Source: Actinophytocola algeriensis
GTDB lineage: Bacteria; Actinomycetota; Actinomycetes; Mycobacteriales; Pseudonocardiaceae
Direction of reading: 5' to 3'
DNA: 64,000 nt
Assembly (NCBI RefSeq): GCF_014203735.1
Contig: NZ_JACHJQ010000007.1
Location: 372,001-436,000, forward strand
Under the pieces are notes generated by a model. The model was not told the DNA's origin, searched no databases, and saw only the letters and a program-made list of their open reading frames with translations. The position numbers and the translations under genes are program-made. Positions 63,629 to 64,000 of this stretch are shown in pieces; the first letter of the stretch is position 1; every line of letters starts with the position of its first letter.

Positions 63629-63648
63629 CGAAAGGAGGAAATAGCGCT

Positions 63649-64000
63649 ATGGAACGACAGACACATCAACCAGAAGGAGGGACACATACCCCAGCCGTCA
63701 ACAGCTACGGCACCGACGACCCCGAGGCCCAGGCGCACATCGAGCACGCCCGGGTCGAGGCGGCTCGAGAACGGAAGCGCGACCGGTTGACGCTCGAACG
63801 GCTGGTCGAACTCGGCCTGAACCCCGACGACGCCGAGGTGCTTATCGAGTTCGACCACGCCATGAACGAGGCGAGAACTGAGGGCGAGCACTTCCGCGCC
63901 ACCAGCCTGGACGACACCCGCCGCGACCTGGCGGAGCTGCTGGCGCTGCGCAGCCACCCGCGTGGCGACGTCGCCCTGGCCGACTTCGCCGCTGACCTGC
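63649..64000 (+). CDS. Hypothetical element protein, cut by the window end
   Basis: An ATG at 63649 follows a strong AAAGGAGGAA ribosome site (63631-63640) like the one before the 67-residue ORF. The 117 visible residues are charged and probably helical (HARVEAARERKRDRLTLERL, then LGLNPDDAEVLIEFDHAM). No family recognised. It is on the same strand 20 bases after the methyltransferase, so it belongs to the same transcript. Confidence 0.75.
   Translation, partial: MERQTHQPEGGTHTPAVNSYGTDDPEAQAHIEHARVEAARERKRDRLTLERLVELGLNPDDAEVLIEFDHAMNEARTEGEHFRATSLDDTRRDLAELLALRSHPRGDVALADFAADL

Larger units (their letters stand above)
57137..64000. mobile_element. Integrative (probably conjugative) element in comM, left part
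   Basis: The element begins with a large serine recombinase. After a gene-poor AT-richer stretch come a small ORF, a VirD4/TraD-like ATPase, another small ORF, a replication-relaxation protein, a DNA methyltransferase, and a gene cut by the window end. Neither a relaxase nor other transfer proteins are in view. The disruption of comM at the recombinase end fits site-specific integration. Confidence 0.8.

Noticed and set aside
1-64000. tRNA, rRNA or riboswitch genes
   Set aside because: No cloverleaf-like segment with a typical T-loop, no rRNA sequence, and no cobalamin-box-like sequence recognised upstream of cobQ; a covariance-model search would be needed to exclude weak cases.

Overview
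The window is high-GC actinobacterial DNA, most like a spore-forming member of the Pseudonocardiaceae (Saccharothrix, Lentzea, Actinosynnema or Amycolatopsis type). The evidence is a mycothione reductase, a WhiG/FliA-type sporulation sigma factor, many ATGA/GTGA gene overlaps, and a conserved chromosomal block. That block runs map - PBP lipoprotein - GNAT - ispG - rip1 - dxr, then rlmN - cdsA - frr - pyrH - tsf - rpsB - M23 peptidase - sigma factor - xerC - dprA - comM. From memory it matches the Rv2861c-Rv2897c region of Mycobacterium tuberculosis. No tRNA, rRNA or CRISPR array was recognised.

Layout. 1-2.4 kb: a branched-chain-substrate ABC operon on the minus strand (livF, livG, then an acyl-CoA ligase that runs off the left edge). 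The ligase N-terminus is built from an in-frame 33-bp tandem repeat. 2.5-11 kb: single genes (bioF, an acetyltransferase, a trypsin, an M15 lipoprotein, a TetR gene divergent from a peroxiredoxin-like/YHS pair, an M48 protease, a PEBP protein, mtr). 11.4-12.3 kb: an LAETG-type wall-anchored protein and a strong terminator. 12.5-19.3 kb: a minus-strand operon that begins with a CvnA-like NIT-domain sensor kinase and continues with a complete Liv-type transporter (SBP, H, M, G, F). 19.5-29.7 kb: cobQ, an alpha/beta hydrolase, map, a PBP, a GNAT, an RibD-like reductase, and the MEP-pathway/site-2-protease trio ispG-rip1-dxr. 30-44.6 kb: an accessory stretch with a sugar isomerase/oxidoreductase pair behind two palindromes, a frameshifted Ser/Thr kinase, a molybdopterin oxidoreductase/flavin reductase/zinc-ribbon trio, a signal-peptidase homologue that has lost both catalytic residues, and a seven-gene LacI - amidohydrolase - FAD oxidase - polyamine-type ABC operon (one permease frameshifted). 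44.8-57.1 kb: the conserved translation, RNA, lipid and recombination block.

From about 57.14 kb to the right edge, comM is interrupted by an integrative element. It has lower GC at its left end, a large serine recombinase whose promoter sits on the junction, and a tightly overlapped set of genes: a VirD4/TraD-like coupling ATPase, a 45-codon small ORF, a replication-relaxation protein, and a DNA methyltransferase with TSPPY and DPFMGAGT motifs. A further gene is cut by the window end. The 5' half of comM and the right end of the element lie beyond 64,000.

The most unusual observations are the in-frame 33-bp repeat in the ligase, several very small ORFs locked between genes by 4-nt overlaps, the catalytically dead signal-peptidase homologue, the roughly 260-residue NG-rich extension of the sigma factor, and a comM-targeting serine integrase without zinc-ribbon cysteines. 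Two single-base frameshifts may be assembly errors.
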